The notes beneath the pieces are model-generated. The model saw only the letters and a list, made by a program, of their open reading frames with translations, searched no databases and was not told the origin of the DNA. Shown here in pieces: positions 42,677 through 52,224 of a stretch of 64,000 nucleotides of DNA (positions within the stretch are counted from its first letter, which is position 1; the number at the start of each line of letters is the position of its first letter). The translations under genes were made by a program, and so were the position numbers. Source of the stretch: CAWKPF01 sp963851415 (GTDB taxonomy: Bacteria; Acidobacteriota; Thermoanaerobaculia; Multivoradales; Multivoraceae). The stretch is taken from positions 682,001 through 746,000 of the forward strand of contig CAWKPF010000003.1 in NCBI GenBank assembly GCA_963851415.1, read 5' to 3'.

Positions 42677-43801
42677 CTACTGCAGAGCGCTCGCGGTCGG
42701 CGGCAGCCCGATCCGCTCGACCAGTCGCTCGAAGCGTGCGTCCGTGGCCAGACGTGCGAATCCCGGCTTGGTGGTCAGATAGACCAGGCCCGGATCGTGC
42801 AGCTCGTAGGCCTCGCCCAGTCGCTCGAACGCGTCGTCGACCTCGTCGAGACCGATGTGCACCAGCGCCAGGTACATCGGCGGGACGAAGGTCTCGCCGG
42901 CTCGGGTCTCGAGCGCGCGGAGGACCTGTCGCGCCTCCTCTTCGCGGCCCAGCAGGGCGTAGGTGTATCCGAGCCCTCCGCTCGAGCGCGACTCGCCGCC
43001 GGAGAGCTCGGCGGATCGCTCGAAGAAGGCCAGAGCGTCCTCGGGGCGATCCTGCGCGAGCGCGAGGTACCCGAGCTCGCGATAGGCCAGCCCGGCCTCG
43101 GGCCAGCGCTCGACGCAGCTCTCCAGCTGGCTTCTCGAACGCTCGAAGAGGCCCGCGGATCGAAACACGGTCGCAGCCTTGGTCTGCACGATGCGGCTGT
43201 CGGGCGCGACTTCGAGAGCGCGCTCGATCTCGGCGACGGCCTCGTCGGGACGAGCGATCGCCGACAGCATCATGGCGTACCAGAGGCGGACGTTGGCCTG
43301 CCCTGGATCGAGCTCGATCGCGCCCAGGAAGGCCTCCTCGGCTCCCGGCCAGTCCCAGTCGTGCAGATAGCGCACCAGGCCGAGCGCTGCCCAGGCCGAG
43401 GCCGACTCGGGGTCGAGCTCGAGTGCGCGTCGTGCCGCGCGTGCGGCGGGAGGCATCGCTGTGGCGGCAGGCTCGACCGCGTACAGCCCGATCAGTGCGC
43501 CGGTGTCGGCTGACGCCGCCCAGGCGTCGGCGAGCTCGGGGTCGAGCTCGACCGCCCGGTCGAAGTGCTCTCGCGCCGCGACCAGGTCGGCCGGTCGGCG
43601 GGTCTCGAACAAACGGCGCCCCAGAGCGAATTCGGCCTCGGCTTCGGCCTCAGCTCGAGTGCGCGGGTCCCCTTCGGTGGAGGTCTCGAGCGCCCGACGG
43701 CAGCCGAGACCCGGGAGCAGGAGCAGCAATGCTCCGAGCACCGGGAGGGGAAACGCAGGGGGTCGGTACCAGCCATCTCTTCGCACGTCATCTCTTCGCA
43801 C
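42677..43801 (-). CDS. TPR repeat lipoprotein
   Basis: A 374-residue protein starting with GTG 43801 (GGAG 6-7 bases upstream). The signal ends in LLLLLPGLGC, a lipobox. The rest is tetratricopeptide repeats (AREHFDRAVELDPELADAWA, EEAFLGAIELDPGQANVRLW, YRELGYLALAQDRPEDALAF). Its role is likely protein-protein contact at the outer membrane. A 15-bp tandem duplication (43774-43803) repeats the start region, so the product begins with two copies of VRRD and has a second in-frame GTG at 43786. It is divergent from the RND operon, with 108 bases between the starts. Confidence 0.8.
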   Translation of the reverse strand: MRRDDVRRDGWYRPPAFPLPVLGALLLLLPGLGCRRALETSTEGDPRTRAEAEAEAEFALGRRLFETRRPADLVAAREHFDRAVELDPELADAWAASADTGALIGLYAVEPAATAMPPAARAARRALELDPESASAWAALGLVRYLHDWDWPGAEEAFLGAIELDPGQANVRLWYAMMLSAIARPDEAVAEIERALEVAPDSRIVQTKAATVFRSAGLFERSRSQLESCVERWPEAGLAYRELGYLALAQDRPEDALAFFERSAELSGGESRSSGGLGYTYALLGREEEARQVLRALETRAGETFVPPMYLALVHIGLDEVDDAFERLGEAYELHDPGLVYLTTKPGFARLATDARFERLVERIGLPPTASALQ

Positions 43802-43803
43802 AT
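43774..43803. repeat. 15-bp tandem duplication covering the TPR start codon
   Basis: CATCTCTTCGCACGT (43774-43788) and CATCTCTTCGCACAT (43789-43803) are adjacent. Each contains CAC, the complement of an in-frame GTG, so the initiation region exists twice. Confidence 0.93.
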
Positions 43804-43909
43804 CGGTCTCCTGTGGACCCTGCTAGTATCCCTCAGGTTCCCCAATCGCGTGGTTTCGGCGGGCTTCTCTTTGGCCGGATGGGCCGTCGTCCCTGAGAGG
43901 ATCGGACAA

Positions 43910-45403
43910 GTGATCTCGAGGTGGAAGAGAGGTGCTCCGCTCTGGATGTGCGCCCTGCTGGTCGCACTGGCCGGCGGCTGCGTCACCGTGGGGCCCGACT
44001 ACGTGGAGCCGGAGCCGGAGGCGGTGGTTCCCGACAGCTGGTCGAACGCGGCCGCCCGTGAGGTCGAGGGTGCGACGTCACCGCTGGTGGAGTGGTGGAC
44101 GGTCTTCGACGACCCCAAGATCGGCGAGCTGATCGAGCGGGCGCGGGCTTCGAATCTCGATCTGATGGCGGCCGTGTCGCGCATCGTGGAAGCGCGGGCG
44201 ATTCGGGGCATCGCCACGGCCGGCCGGATCCCCGATCTCGACGTCGACGCCGGCTATGCGGCCGGGGAGCTGAGCGAGAACACGGGCATCGGCAGCATTC
44301 CGGGAGTGGCCGACGGCATCAACGAGGAGTGGAACGTCGGGGTCGGAATCAGCTGGGAGATCGATGTCTTCGGACGAATCCGGCGACAGATCGAAGCGGC
44401 GAACGCGCAGTACGAGGCCACGGTGGAAAACTACCGCGATGTGCTGGTGCTCCTGTTCGCGGATGTCGGAGCCAACTACGTCGAGATCCGCAGCCTCCAG
44501 GCCCGGCTGGCCTTTGCACACGCCAACGTCCAGGCCCAACGCGAGAGTCTCCAGCTGACCCGAGATCGATTCGCGGCGGGGCTCACCTCGGCTCTCGACG
44601 TCTCCGAGGCCGAGTCCAACCTCGGCACCTCGGAGTCGGAGATCCCGCTGCTCGAGACTGCGCTCAACGCGGCGCTGAACCGACTGGCGGTGCTGCTGGG
44701 CGAGCCTCCGGGCTCCCTGCACGACGAGCTGTCCGAGCCGGAGCCGATTCCGAGCTACGACGGGGAGATCGCGCTGGGAGTGCCGGCCGATCTGTTGCGT
44801 CGTCGCCCGGACATTCGTCGCTCGGAGCGACAGCTGGCGGCGCAGAACGCGCTCATTGGCGTGGCCACGGCGGATCTGTACCCGACCTTCTCTCTCGGGG
44901 GCTTTCTCGGCCTCCAGGCCGCTGACTTCGGCGATCTCGCCGACTCGGGCAGCGCGAACTGGACGTTGGTGCCAGGGCTGCGCTGGCGCATTTTCGATGG
45001 CGGCAGGATCCGCAACAACATCCGGGCCGAGGAGGCACGCACCGAGCAGGCCTACCTCGCCTACGAGAAGTCCGTGTTGTTCGCGCTTCAGGAGGTCGAG
45101 GACGCTCTGGTGGCCTACCAGCGCGAAGGTGTGCGGCGGGAGATCCTCAGCCGGGCGGCGCAGGCCTCGGAGCGATCGGTGGAGCTGGTGCGCACCCAAT
45201 ACCTGGCCGGTCTGGCACCCTTCCAGCGATTGCTCGACTCCCAGCGCTCTCTCTCGCGACAGCAGGACTCCCTGGCAGCTTCGCAGGGGCAGGTGGTGCA
45301 GAACCTGATCGCACTCAATCTCGCCCTCGGCGGGGGCTGGGATCCGGCCACTTCGGAGGCCGACCCGGTCGTCGGTGGGTCGACTGGTGGAAGCGAGGAC
45401 TGA
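43910..45403 (+). CDS. RND efflux outer-membrane lipoprotein (NodT family)
   Basis: A 497-residue outer membrane factor. GTG 43910 is chosen (AGAGGA about 10 bases upstream); the lipobox LVALAGGC follows at about residue 23. Family motifs include VGPDYVEPEPEAVVPDSW after the Cys, WEIDVFGRIRRQIEAANAQY in the first helical repeat and WRIFDGGRIRNNIRAEEART in the second, as in OprM/NodT. Three copies form a trimeric channel across the outer membrane and periplasm. It is the first gene of a complete RND operon, only 3 bases before the adaptor frame at 45407, so the tripartite pump is made together. Confidence 0.92.
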   Translation: MISRWKRGAPLWMCALLVALAGGCVTVGPDYVEPEPEAVVPDSWSNAAAREVEGATSPLVEWWTVFDDPKIGELIERARASNLDLMAAVSRIVEARAIRGIATAGRIPDLDVDAGYAAGELSENTGIGSIPGVADGINEEWNVGVGISWEIDVFGRIRRQIEAANAQYEATVENYRDVLVLLFADVGANYVEIRSLQARLAFAHANVQAQRESLQLTRDRFAAGLTSALDVSEAESNLGTSESEIPLLETALNAALNRLAVLLGEPPGSLHDELSEPEPIPSYDGEIALGVPADLLRRRPDIRRSERQLAAQNALIGVATADLYPTFSLGGFLGLQAADFGDLADSGSANWTLVPGLRWRIFDGGRIRNNIRAEEARTEQAYLAYEKSVLFALQEVEDALVAYQREGVRREILSRAAQASERSVELVRTQYLAGLAPFQRLLDSQRSLSRQQDSLAASQGQVVQNLIALNLALGGGWDPATSEADPVVGGSTGGSED

Positions 45404-45462
45404 GGAATGAGGACGAGAGCATCGAGCGTGCCGGCTCACGGCCAGCACTCGAGACAGACCTT

Positions 45463-45498
45463 GCGAATGGAGGTGGCCATGCGAATGGAGGTGGCCGT
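45463..45498. repeat. 18-bp tandem duplication copying SD and start of the adaptor
   Basis: GCGAATGGAGGTGGCCAT (45463-45480) and GCGAATGGAGGTGGCCGT (45481-45498) are adjacent and in frame. Each places GGAGGT 4 bases before a start codon: ATG 45479 in the first and GTG 45497 in the second. Confidence 0.95.
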
Positions 45499-46660
45499 GA
45501 TCAGGGGAATGACGGCGGCGCTCGTGCTTGCCGGCGCAGCGGCTTGCAGTAGCCCGCCGGAGACGCCGCCGCCAGCGCCGCCCGATGTGGGAGTCACCAC
45601 ACCCGAGCGTCGCGACGTGACCGACTTTGCCGAGTTCACGGGCACCGTGCGCGCGACCGCCTCGGCCGAGGTGCGGGCCCGGGTGGCGGGCCGGCTCGAT
45701 GGCATGTACTTCGAGCCGTCGACCCACGTTCGCAAGGGGCAGCGACTCTTCGTCATCGAGCCCGAGACCTACCAGGCGGCCCGCGACGAGGCCTTCGCTT
45801 CCCTCAAGGCGGCTGAGGCCGAGAAGGCGCGAGCCGAGTCGGATCTGTCTCGGATCGAACAGGCGATCCAGACCCAGGCGGTCTCCGAGCAGGACCTCGA
45901 TCTGGCCAAGGCCAAGCTACAGCAGGCCGAGGCCGCGGTCCTGTCCGCGCAGGCGCGCCTGCAGAAGGCAGAGCTCGATCTGAGCTACACCTCGGTGGTC
46001 TCGCCGATTTCCGGCCAGGTCAGCCGGAATCTGATCGATGTCGGCAACCTGGTGGGACAGGGTGAGGCCACGGTGCTCACCACCGTGAACGCGCTCGACC
46101 CGATCTTTGTCTACTTCGATGCGTCGGAGGCCATCGTATTGCGTTTCATGGAAGAGCTCCGGAAACGAATCGGTGACGAAGCGATGACTTCGGAGCGTAT
46201 CGAGGCCAGTAGGAAGGAGACCGAGAATCTGGTCGAGATCGCTACGGCCGCGGACCAGGGCTTTCCTCACCGGGGCTCGGTGGACTTCGTCAACAACACC
46301 GTCGACTCGACCACCGGCACGATCGAGATTCGAGCCACGGTCGAGAACGATCCGCCGGTCCTCTTTCCCGGTCTCTTTGTCCGAGTCCGACTGCCGATTC
46401 AGCGACTCGAGAGCGCCATCGTGGTCGAGGAGAAGGCGATCGGGACCGATCTCGGAGGCAAGTACCTCTATCTGGTCGGTGACGACAACGTCGTGGAGCA
46501 GCGCTACGTCGAGCTCGGCCCGCCCCAGGACGACGGAACCATCGTGGTGCGCGAGGGAATCGACGGCACGGAGAGCTACATCATCGACGGCATCCTTCGG
46601 GCCCGTCCCGGATTGCCCGTCACGCCGGCTCCGGCGGAGACGGCAGGCGCCGGCGGCTGA
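45479..46660 (+). CDS. RND efflux periplasmic adaptor lipoprotein
   Basis: A membrane fusion protein of 393 residues from ATG 45479, which follows GGAGGTGGCC and gives a short lipoprotein signal ending LAGAAAC. Other in-frame starts are ATG 45407 (3 bases after the outer-membrane gene stop), ATG 45467 and GTG 45497. Lipoyl halves are RVAGRLDGMYFEPSTHVRKG and YTSVVSPISGQVSRNLIDVG, with an alpha-hairpin between them (about 90-150), then beta-barrel (TVNALDPIFVYFDASEAIVL) and membrane-proximal domains, as in AcrA/MexE. The pump gene follows after 41 bases. The multiple starts arise from an 18-bp duplication. Confidence 0.9.
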   Translation: MRMEVAVIRGMTAALVLAGAAACSSPPETPPPAPPDVGVTTPERRDVTDFAEFTGTVRATASAEVRARVAGRLDGMYFEPSTHVRKGQRLFVIEPETYQAARDEAFASLKAAEAEKARAESDLSRIEQAIQTQAVSEQDLDLAKAKLQQAEAAVLSAQARLQKAELDLSYTSVVSPISGQVSRNLIDVGNLVGQGEATVLTTVNALDPIFVYFDASEAIVLRFMEELRKRIGDEAMTSERIEASRKETENLVEIATAADQGFPHRGSVDFVNNTVDSTTGTIEIRATVENDPPVLFPGLFVRVRLPIQRLESAIVVEEKAIGTDLGGKYLYLVGDDNVVEQRYVELGPPQDDGTIVVREGIDGTESYIIDGILRARPGLPVTPAPAETAGAGG

Positions 46661-46701
46661 CGGCTCGAGACACCGATTCCCCTACGGGCCGAAACAGAGC
46701 C

Positions 46702-49700
46702 ATGTTCAGCAAGTTCTTCATCTACCGCCCCGTCTTCGCGATGGTGATCTCGATCGTGATCGTGATCGCCGGGTCGATCGCCATCCCGATCCTGCCGATC
46801 GAGAGCATGCCCGACATCACGCCGCCGACCGTCAAGGTGACGGCGAGGTTCCCGGGGGCCAACGCGCAGGTGGTGGAGGAGTCGATCGCACAACCGATCG
46901 AGCAGGAGGTCAACGGGGTCGAGAACATGCTCTACATGTCCTCGAAGAGCTCCTCGACCGGGGACTACGATCTCACGGTGAGCTTCGAGGTCGGCACGGA
47001 CCCCGACATGGCGCAGGTGCTGACGCAGAACCGGGCCTCGAAGGCCGAGCCACTGCTGCCCGAAGACGTGAAGAAGCAGGGGCTGACGGTGCAGAAACAG
47101 TCGACCCAGCTGGTGCTCACCGTGGCGCTCGACTCACCGGACAACCGCTTCGACGATCTCTATCTGAGCAACTACGCCACCACCCAGATCAAGGACGTGC
47201 TCGGTCGAGTCCAGGGCGTCGGGTTGGTGACGATCTTCGGCGCCAAGGACTTCGGGATGCGAGTGTGGCTCGATCCGGCCAGGCTCCGGGCTCGTGGCAT
47301 CACCGCCGAGGAGGTCATCGGGGCCCTGCGTGAGCAGAACACCCAGGTGGCGGCCGGCAAGGTGGGCGAGCCACCGAACAAGGCCGGGCTGACCTTCGAG
47401 TACACGATCAGCACCCAGGGGCGACTCACCGACGTCCAGCAGTTCGAGGACATCGTCCTCAAGCGCGGCGAGGGCAACAGCCTTCTGCGTCTCAAGGACG
47501 TGGCCCGGGTCGAGCTCGGTGCGCAGGCATACTCCTGGTATGGCGAGCTCAACGGCAATCCCGCCATCGTCCTGGGGATCTACCAGCTCCCCGGCTCCAA
47601 CGCCCTGGCGGTTGCCGACGGGGTACGCGAGGTGATCGACGAGCTCTCCGAGAACTTCCCCGAGGGCCTGCGCGCCACCGTTCCATATGACAGCACGGCG
47701 TACGTGCAGGCGTCGATCAAGGAGGTGGTCACCTCGCTGGTGATCGCGGTGATCCTGGTGATCGGGACCGTGTTTCTCTTCCTCCAGGACGTGAGGACCA
47801 CGCTCATTCCGGCGATCACCATCCCGGTGTCGTTGATCGGGACCTTCGCCGCCATGTTGGCGTTGGGACTCTCGATCAACAACCTGACGCTCTTCGGGCT
47901 GGTGCTGGTGATCGGGATCGTGGTCGACGACGCCATCGTCGTGGTCGAAGCGACGATGCGCAACATCGACGAAGAGGGGCTGGCTCCCAAGGAGGCGACC
48001 GCCAAGGCGATGGGCGAGGTGGGCGGCGCGGTCATCGCCAGTACCCTGGTGTTGCTGGCGGTGTTCATCCCGACCACCATGATGCCGGGATTGATCGGTC
48101 GGCTCTATCGGCAGTTCGCGCTCACGATTTCGGTGGCGACCGTCATCAGCTCGATCAACGCGCTCACCTTGAGCCCGGCCCTGTGCGGGATCCTGCTGCG
48201 CAAGAGCAAGGTGCGCACCGACTTCTTCTTCGGTGGATTCAACAAGATCTTCGATCGCGCCACCAAGGGCTACATGGGGATCGTGCACACCACGGTCAGG
48301 CGGGCCGGACTGATGTTCCTGGTCTGGATCGGGTTGCTGGTGGCGACCTTCTTCTCGCTGACCGCCTTGCCGGGCGGGTTCGTCCCGAACGAGGATCAGG
48401 GCTACTTCTTCGTCAACGTGCAGCTGCCCAATGCCGCCACGCTCGAGCGCACCGGCGAGGTGATGGACGAGGTGAACGCGATTCTGACGGAGACTCCCGG
48501 GGTCACCGACGTGATCATGATCGCCGGCTACTCGCTTCTCGAGTCGGTGCAGGGGCCGAACTACGGCATGGTGATCGCTGCGCTGGAGGACTGGGAGGAT
48601 CGCCAGACTCCCGAGCTGCGGCTCGAGGGCATCATGGCCTCCGTGTCGGCCCGGTTTTCCGGCATCAAGGAAGCGATCGTCTTTCCGTTTCCGCCCCCGC
48701 CGATTGCCGGCCTGGGCTCCGCCGGAGGCTTCTCGATGGAGCTCCAGGACCGCGGCGGCATCGGGCTCGGCGTGCTCGAGACGATCGCCAACGACATCGT
48801 GGCTGCCGGCAACCAGAGCCCGGTGCTCACGCGCATGAACCAGAACTTTCGCGCCAACGTGCCGCAGCTCTTCGTCGACATCGATCGAGAAAAGGCCAAG
48901 ACGCTCGGCATCCCGCTGTCCAATCTGTTCCTGACCCTGCAGGCGAATCTGGGCGCCACCTACGTCAACGACTTCAACCTGTTCGGACGGACCTGGCGTG
49001 TGATGGTGCAGGCCGATCAGCAGTATCGCGAGCGACCCCAGGACATCCTGGCGCTCGAGGTGCGGACCTCCGAAGGGCTGATGGTGCCGCTGTCCACCCT
49101 GGTCACCGTTTCGGAGACGGCGGGTCCTCAGGCGATCAACCGCTTCAACATGTTCCGCAGCGCCTCCGTGACCGGGACCGCGATGCCTGGCTTCAGTGAC
49201 GGCGAGGCCACCGACGAGGTCGAGCGCATCACCCAGCAGCTCTCGCCCGCTGCCATGGGCTACGACTGGTCCGGGGTCACCCAGCAGCAGAAGGCCTCGG
49301 GCAATCTGGCGCCGTTCATCTTCGGTCTGGCCATCGTCTTCGTCTTTCTCTTCCTGGCGGCACAGTACGAGAGCTGGGCTACACCCCTGTCGGTGATGAT
49401 GTCGGTGCCGGTCGCGATTCTGGGTGCCGCCCTGATGACCATGGCGCGCAGCCTCGACATGAACGTCTACACCCAGATCGGCCTGGTGCTGCTGATCGGA
49501 CTGGCGGCCAAGAACGCCATCATGATCGTCGAGTTCTCCAAGCAGCGCCGCGAGGAGGGCAAGAGCATCGAGGAGGCCTCGATCGAGGCCGGCCACCTGC
49601 GCTTTCGCCCCATCCTGATGACCGCGGTGTCGTTCCTGCTGGGCGTGATTCCCCTGGTCGTCGCCTCCGGGGCCGGAATGAACAGTCGCGTTTCCCTCGG

Positions 49701-49854
49701 CACGGCGGTGTTCGGAGGGATGTTGGTGGCGACTTCGGTGGGGCTGATGCTGGTGCCGGTGATGGACGTGCTGGTGCAGCGCATGGCCAGTCGCGGCGGG
49801 AAGAAGCAGACCGCTCCCGCCCCGCCACCCGCCGATGACCCGGTGGCGAGCTGA
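46702..49854 (+). CDS. RND multidrug efflux pump, HAE1 (AcrB/MexF) family
   Basis: A 1050-residue inner-membrane pump, normal for the family. N-terminus MFSKFFIYRPVFAMVISIVI, the TM4 aspartate pair in VIGIVVDDAIVVVEAT, and the TM10 Lys in LAAKNAIMIVEFSKQRREEG form the proton-relay network. Periplasmic pore-domain motifs are FPGANAQVVEESIAQPIEQE and GFVPNEDQGYFFVNVQLPNA. It exports drugs, solvents or bile-like compounds using the proton gradient. With the adaptor and outer-membrane factor upstream it makes a complete tripartite system. No TetR-type regulator is nearby. Confidence 0.95.
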   Translation: MFSKFFIYRPVFAMVISIVIVIAGSIAIPILPIESMPDITPPTVKVTARFPGANAQVVEESIAQPIEQEVNGVENMLYMSSKSSSTGDYDLTVSFEVGTDPDMAQVLTQNRASKAEPLLPEDVKKQGLTVQKQSTQLVLTVALDSPDNRFDDLYLSNYATTQIKDVLGRVQGVGLVTIFGAKDFGMRVWLDPARLRARGITAEEVIGALREQNTQVAAGKVGEPPNKAGLTFEYTISTQGRLTDVQQFEDIVLKRGEGNSLLRLKDVARVELGAQAYSWYGELNGNPAIVLGIYQLPGSNALAVADGVREVIDELSENFPEGLRATVPYDSTAYVQASIKEVVTSLVIAVILVIGTVFLFLQDVRTTLIPAITIPVSLIGTFAAMLALGLSINNLTLFGLVLVIGIVVDDAIVVVEATMRNIDEEGLAPKEATAKAMGEVGGAVIASTLVLLAVFIPTTMMPGLIGRLYRQFALTISVATVISSINALTLSPALCGILLRKSKVRTDFFFGGFNKIFDRATKGYMGIVHTTVRRAGLMFLVWIGLLVATFFSLTALPGGFVPNEDQGYFFVNVQLPNAATLERTGEVMDEVNAILTETPGVTDVIMIAGYSLLESVQGPNYGMVIAALEDWEDRQTPELRLEGIMASVSARFSGIKEAIVFPFPPPPIAGLGSAGGFSMELQDRGGIGLGVLETIANDIVAAGNQSPVLTRMNQNFRANVPQLFVDIDREKAKTLGIPLSNLFLTLQANLGATYVNDFNLFGRTWRVMVQADQQYRERPQDILALEVRTSEGLMVPLSTLVTVSETAGPQAINRFNMFRSASVTGTAMPGFSDGEATDEVERITQQLSPAAMGYDWSGVTQQQKASGNLAPFIFGLAIVFVFLFLAAQYESWATPLSVMMSVPVAILGAALMTMARSLDMNVYTQIGLVLLIGLAAKNAIMIVEFSKQRREEGKSIEEASIEAGHLRFRPILMTAVSFLLGVIPLVVASGAGMNSRVSLGTAVFGGMLVATSVGLMLVPVMDVLVQRMASRGGKKQTAPAPPPADDPVAS

Positions 49855-49941
49855 GCCCACCCCCGGAGGCGCGACAGCGAGTCGGAACATCAGCGAGGGC
49901 GCTCCCACCCGTTGGGGTGTACTGAGGTCGGGGACGAATCG

Positions 49942-50027
49942 CTAGAATTCTAGGAAAGATCCCATAGCCCGGAACCCGGGAAGCCGAAACCCCGGAACCC
50001 GAACCCCGCCCCCTGAACCCGAAACCA
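49942..50027. promoter_or_regulatory. 12-bp palindrome and GAACCC repeats before the ECF sigma gene
   Basis: The region contains the perfect palindrome CTAGAATTCTAG (49942-49953), then several copies of GAACCC within 60 bases. The palindrome could be an operator or part of the promoter of the ECF sigma gene at 50042. No regulator is assigned. Confidence 0.4.
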
Positions 50028-50041
50028 GGGGACTCTTCGAT

Positions 50042-50755
50042 ATGTCCCGCCAGTTCGCCACCACGCAGTGGAGTGAAGTCCTGGCTGCCCGGGACGGCTC
50101 CGACAGCGAGGCCCACCGGGCACTCGCAGGGTTGTGTGACGCCTACTGGTATCCCCTCTACGCCTACGTGCGGTGCCAGGGCTACGACCCCGATGCGGCC
50201 CGCGACCTGACCCAGGGTTTCTTCACCGAGCTGCTCGCCAAGGACGGGCTTCGGTCGATCGACCGCAACAAGGGGAGCTTCCGCTCCTTCCTGTTGGCGG
50301 CGTTGCGTCACTACCTGTCGCACGAGCGCGAGCGCGAGCGCGCCAAGAAGCGCGGGGGTGACGCGCGAGTCTTCTCTCTGGACGCCGACCTCGCCGAGGG
50401 CCGCTTCGGCCGCGAGCCGGCCGACCCCGCCAACCCCGAAACGCTCTTCGAGCGCCGCTGGGCACTCACCGTCATGGAGCGCGCCATGCATCGACTCGAA
50501 GCCGAGTCCGCCGAGCGCGACGACGGCATGCGCTTCGATCGGCTCAAGCCCTACCTCACCGGCAGCCAACCGAGTGCGCCCTACGCCGACGTGGCTGCCG
50601 AGCTACACACCAGCGAGGGCGCCGTCAAATCCTCCGTCTACCGGCTTCGCAAGCGCTACGGTACCTTGCTGCGCGACGAGGTTGCCGCCACCATCTCCGG
50701 CCAGGGCCGCATCGACGACGAGCTGCGGCACCTCCTGAGCAGCGTTCGCCGCTGA
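50042..50755 (+). CDS. ECF-type sigma factor (kinase-associated group)
   Basis: A 237-residue sigma factor. The N-terminus FATTQWSEVLAARDGSDSEA, region 2 (YWYPLYAYVRCQGYDPDAAR, DLTQGFFTELLAKDG) and FRSFLLAALRHYLSHERERE match the family found next to Ser/Thr kinases in Acidobacteriota and Planctomycetes. Region 4 is PYADVAAELHTSEGAVKSSV with YRLRKRYGTLL. The conserved segment with GRFGREPADPANPETLFERR is characteristic. It lies 141 bases upstream of a kinase gene, and the shared GTGACC-N14-CGTCT element before three kinase loci is a candidate target. Confidence 0.9.
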   Translation: MSRQFATTQWSEVLAARDGSDSEAHRALAGLCDAYWYPLYAYVRCQGYDPDAARDLTQGFFTELLAKDGLRSIDRNKGSFRSFLLAALRHYLSHERERERAKKRGGDARVFSLDADLAEGRFGREPADPANPETLFERRWALTVMERAMHRLEAESAERDDGMRFDRLKPYLTGSQPSAPYADVAAELHTSEGAVKSSVYRLRKRYGTLLRDEVAATISGQGRIDDELRHLLSSVRR

Positions 50756-50771
50756 ATCTGAACGCGATCGA

Positions 50772-50796
50772 GTGACCTTTCGATCGCGTTTCGTCT
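50772..50796 (+). promoter_or_regulatory. Candidate ECF promoter, kinase copy 1
   Basis: GTGACC at 50772-50777 and CGTCT at 50792-50796 are separated by 14 bases, 105 bases before the ATG at 50897 (counted from CGTCT). The same arrangement occurs before two other kinase-family loci. CGTCT resembles -10 boxes of ECF promoters. Confidence 0.55.
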
Positions 50797-50896
50797 ATTC
50801 CCAGTACCCCGCTGATCGGTACCCTCACTGATTCGGTCGGGAGTCCTGCAGGTCGAGGAGAGCGTTGGCTGCGGGGTAAGGGGAGAGGGCATCGAG

Positions 50897-52210
50897 ATGG
50901 ACCCACTCATGCAGCGCGCCCCATCGAAGGCCAGCCAGTGCCCCGACTGTGGCACCGCGCTCACCGACGAGCCCTGGGCCACCGGGCTGTGCGTCGGGTG
51001 CCTGATCGCGCTCGCCCTCGACTCGGGCCCGCTGGCCGGCGAAAGCGGCATCTCCGCGGACGCCCCGACCCTCGATGCGACGTCGAGAGAGCTGCGTCCA
51101 GGGATGGTCCTCGGCGAGCGCTACCGCATTCGCTCCCGGCTCGGCGGAGGAGGGATGGGGGAAGTGTGGCGCGCCTTCGACCTGAAGCTGCGGGTCGACG
51201 TCGCACTCAAGGCGCTGCACGAGCGCCTGCTCGAGAACGAGCGGGCTCTCGAAACGCTCCGCCAGGAGGTGCGCACCGCGCGCGAGGTGATCTCCCCGAA
51301 CGTCTGCCGCGTCTTCGATCTGGTCGAGCTGGACGGCTCCGAGCTCGTCTCCATGGAGTACGTCGATGGAACGACCCTCAAAGACCTTCTGCAGGAGCGC
51401 AGCCCCCTCGAGCTCGACGAAGCTCGCGACCTCGCCGCCCAGATGCTCGCCGGCCTCGAAGCCATCCACGACGCCGGCCTGGTGCATCGTGACGTCAAGC
51501 CCGAGAACGTCATGCTGACCCGGGCCGGCCGCGTCGTGGTGATGGATTTCGGCATCGCGCGAGCGCTGCGCCCAGAAAAGGTATCGGAAGTGGTGCCAGG
51601 CGCCGTTCCGGGGGCTGGCACCGTCGCCGGCACTCCCGCCTACATGGCCCCCGAGCAGGCCCGCGGCGATCCTCTCGACGCGCGAGCTCGAAGTCGAAGC
51701 GCTGTGGAAGAAGCTGCGGCGTCTCCATCTCCTCGGTCTGATCGGCCCCTCCGGCACCGGCAAGACGTCGTTTCTCCGAGCTGGGGTCCTCCCTGCCACG
51801 CCCCCCGGCTGGGGGGTGCTCGTCACCACTCCGGGCGTTCGTCCCTTCACCGCCCTCGCCGAGGCCCTCGCCGTGCAGCTCGCAGAGGAGCTGGCCGGGG
51901 ACACCGATGCTGTGCGCGACCTGGTCGGCTTCGAAGAGCCCACCAGAGCCATCGCCTCCGTCAAACGCTGGCGCGACAAGCACGACCGGGCCGTCGTCAT
52001 CGTCGACCAGTTCGAGGAGCTCTTCACCCAGAGTCCGCCCGAAGTCCAACAGCGCTTCGCCGACCTGCTCGGTCGTCTCTCCCTCGAAGCCGACGTGAGA
52101 GTCCTCCTCTCCCCGCCCGACGACTTCCTCGCCGACTGCGGCCAACAGCCGAGCCTCGCCCCGATCTTCGAAGCCCTCACCGTCCTCAACCCCCTCACCG
52201 GCAAGCGCCC
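50897..52210 (+). pseudogene. Broken Ser/Thr kinase, part 1: zinc ribbon, kinase, start of STAND NTPase
   Basis: Begins at ATG 50897 with a four-Cys ribbon (CPDCGT at 15-20, CVGC at 32-35) and a kinase domain: Gly loop GGGGMGEVW, K105, HRD at 197-199, DFG at 217-219, MAPEQ near 250. At about 51680 the frame changes: kinase codons ending GDPLDAR join a different frame that begins TRELEVEALWKKLRRLHL. In intact relatives some 150-200 residues (kinase C-lobe and linker) lie between these points, so an internal deletion with frame change has occurred. The Walker A sequence GPSGTGKTSF of the NTPase follows. A second frameshift near 52204 (one extra A in GGCAAGCGCC) breaks this reading frame. Confidence 0.8.
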
Positions 52211-52224
52211 TGCGCCGCGCCGTC

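Noticed and set aside
47134..49908. A 924-codon open frame antisense to the RND pump
   Set aside because: His/Gln/Asp-rich low-complexity sequence with no domain; it mirrors the conserved pump gene on the other strand.
49968..50027. GAACCC repeats as an array of ECF -35 boxes
   Set aside because: Several copies are present but no matching -10 at proper spacing is seen; the region is simply C-rich and repetitive.
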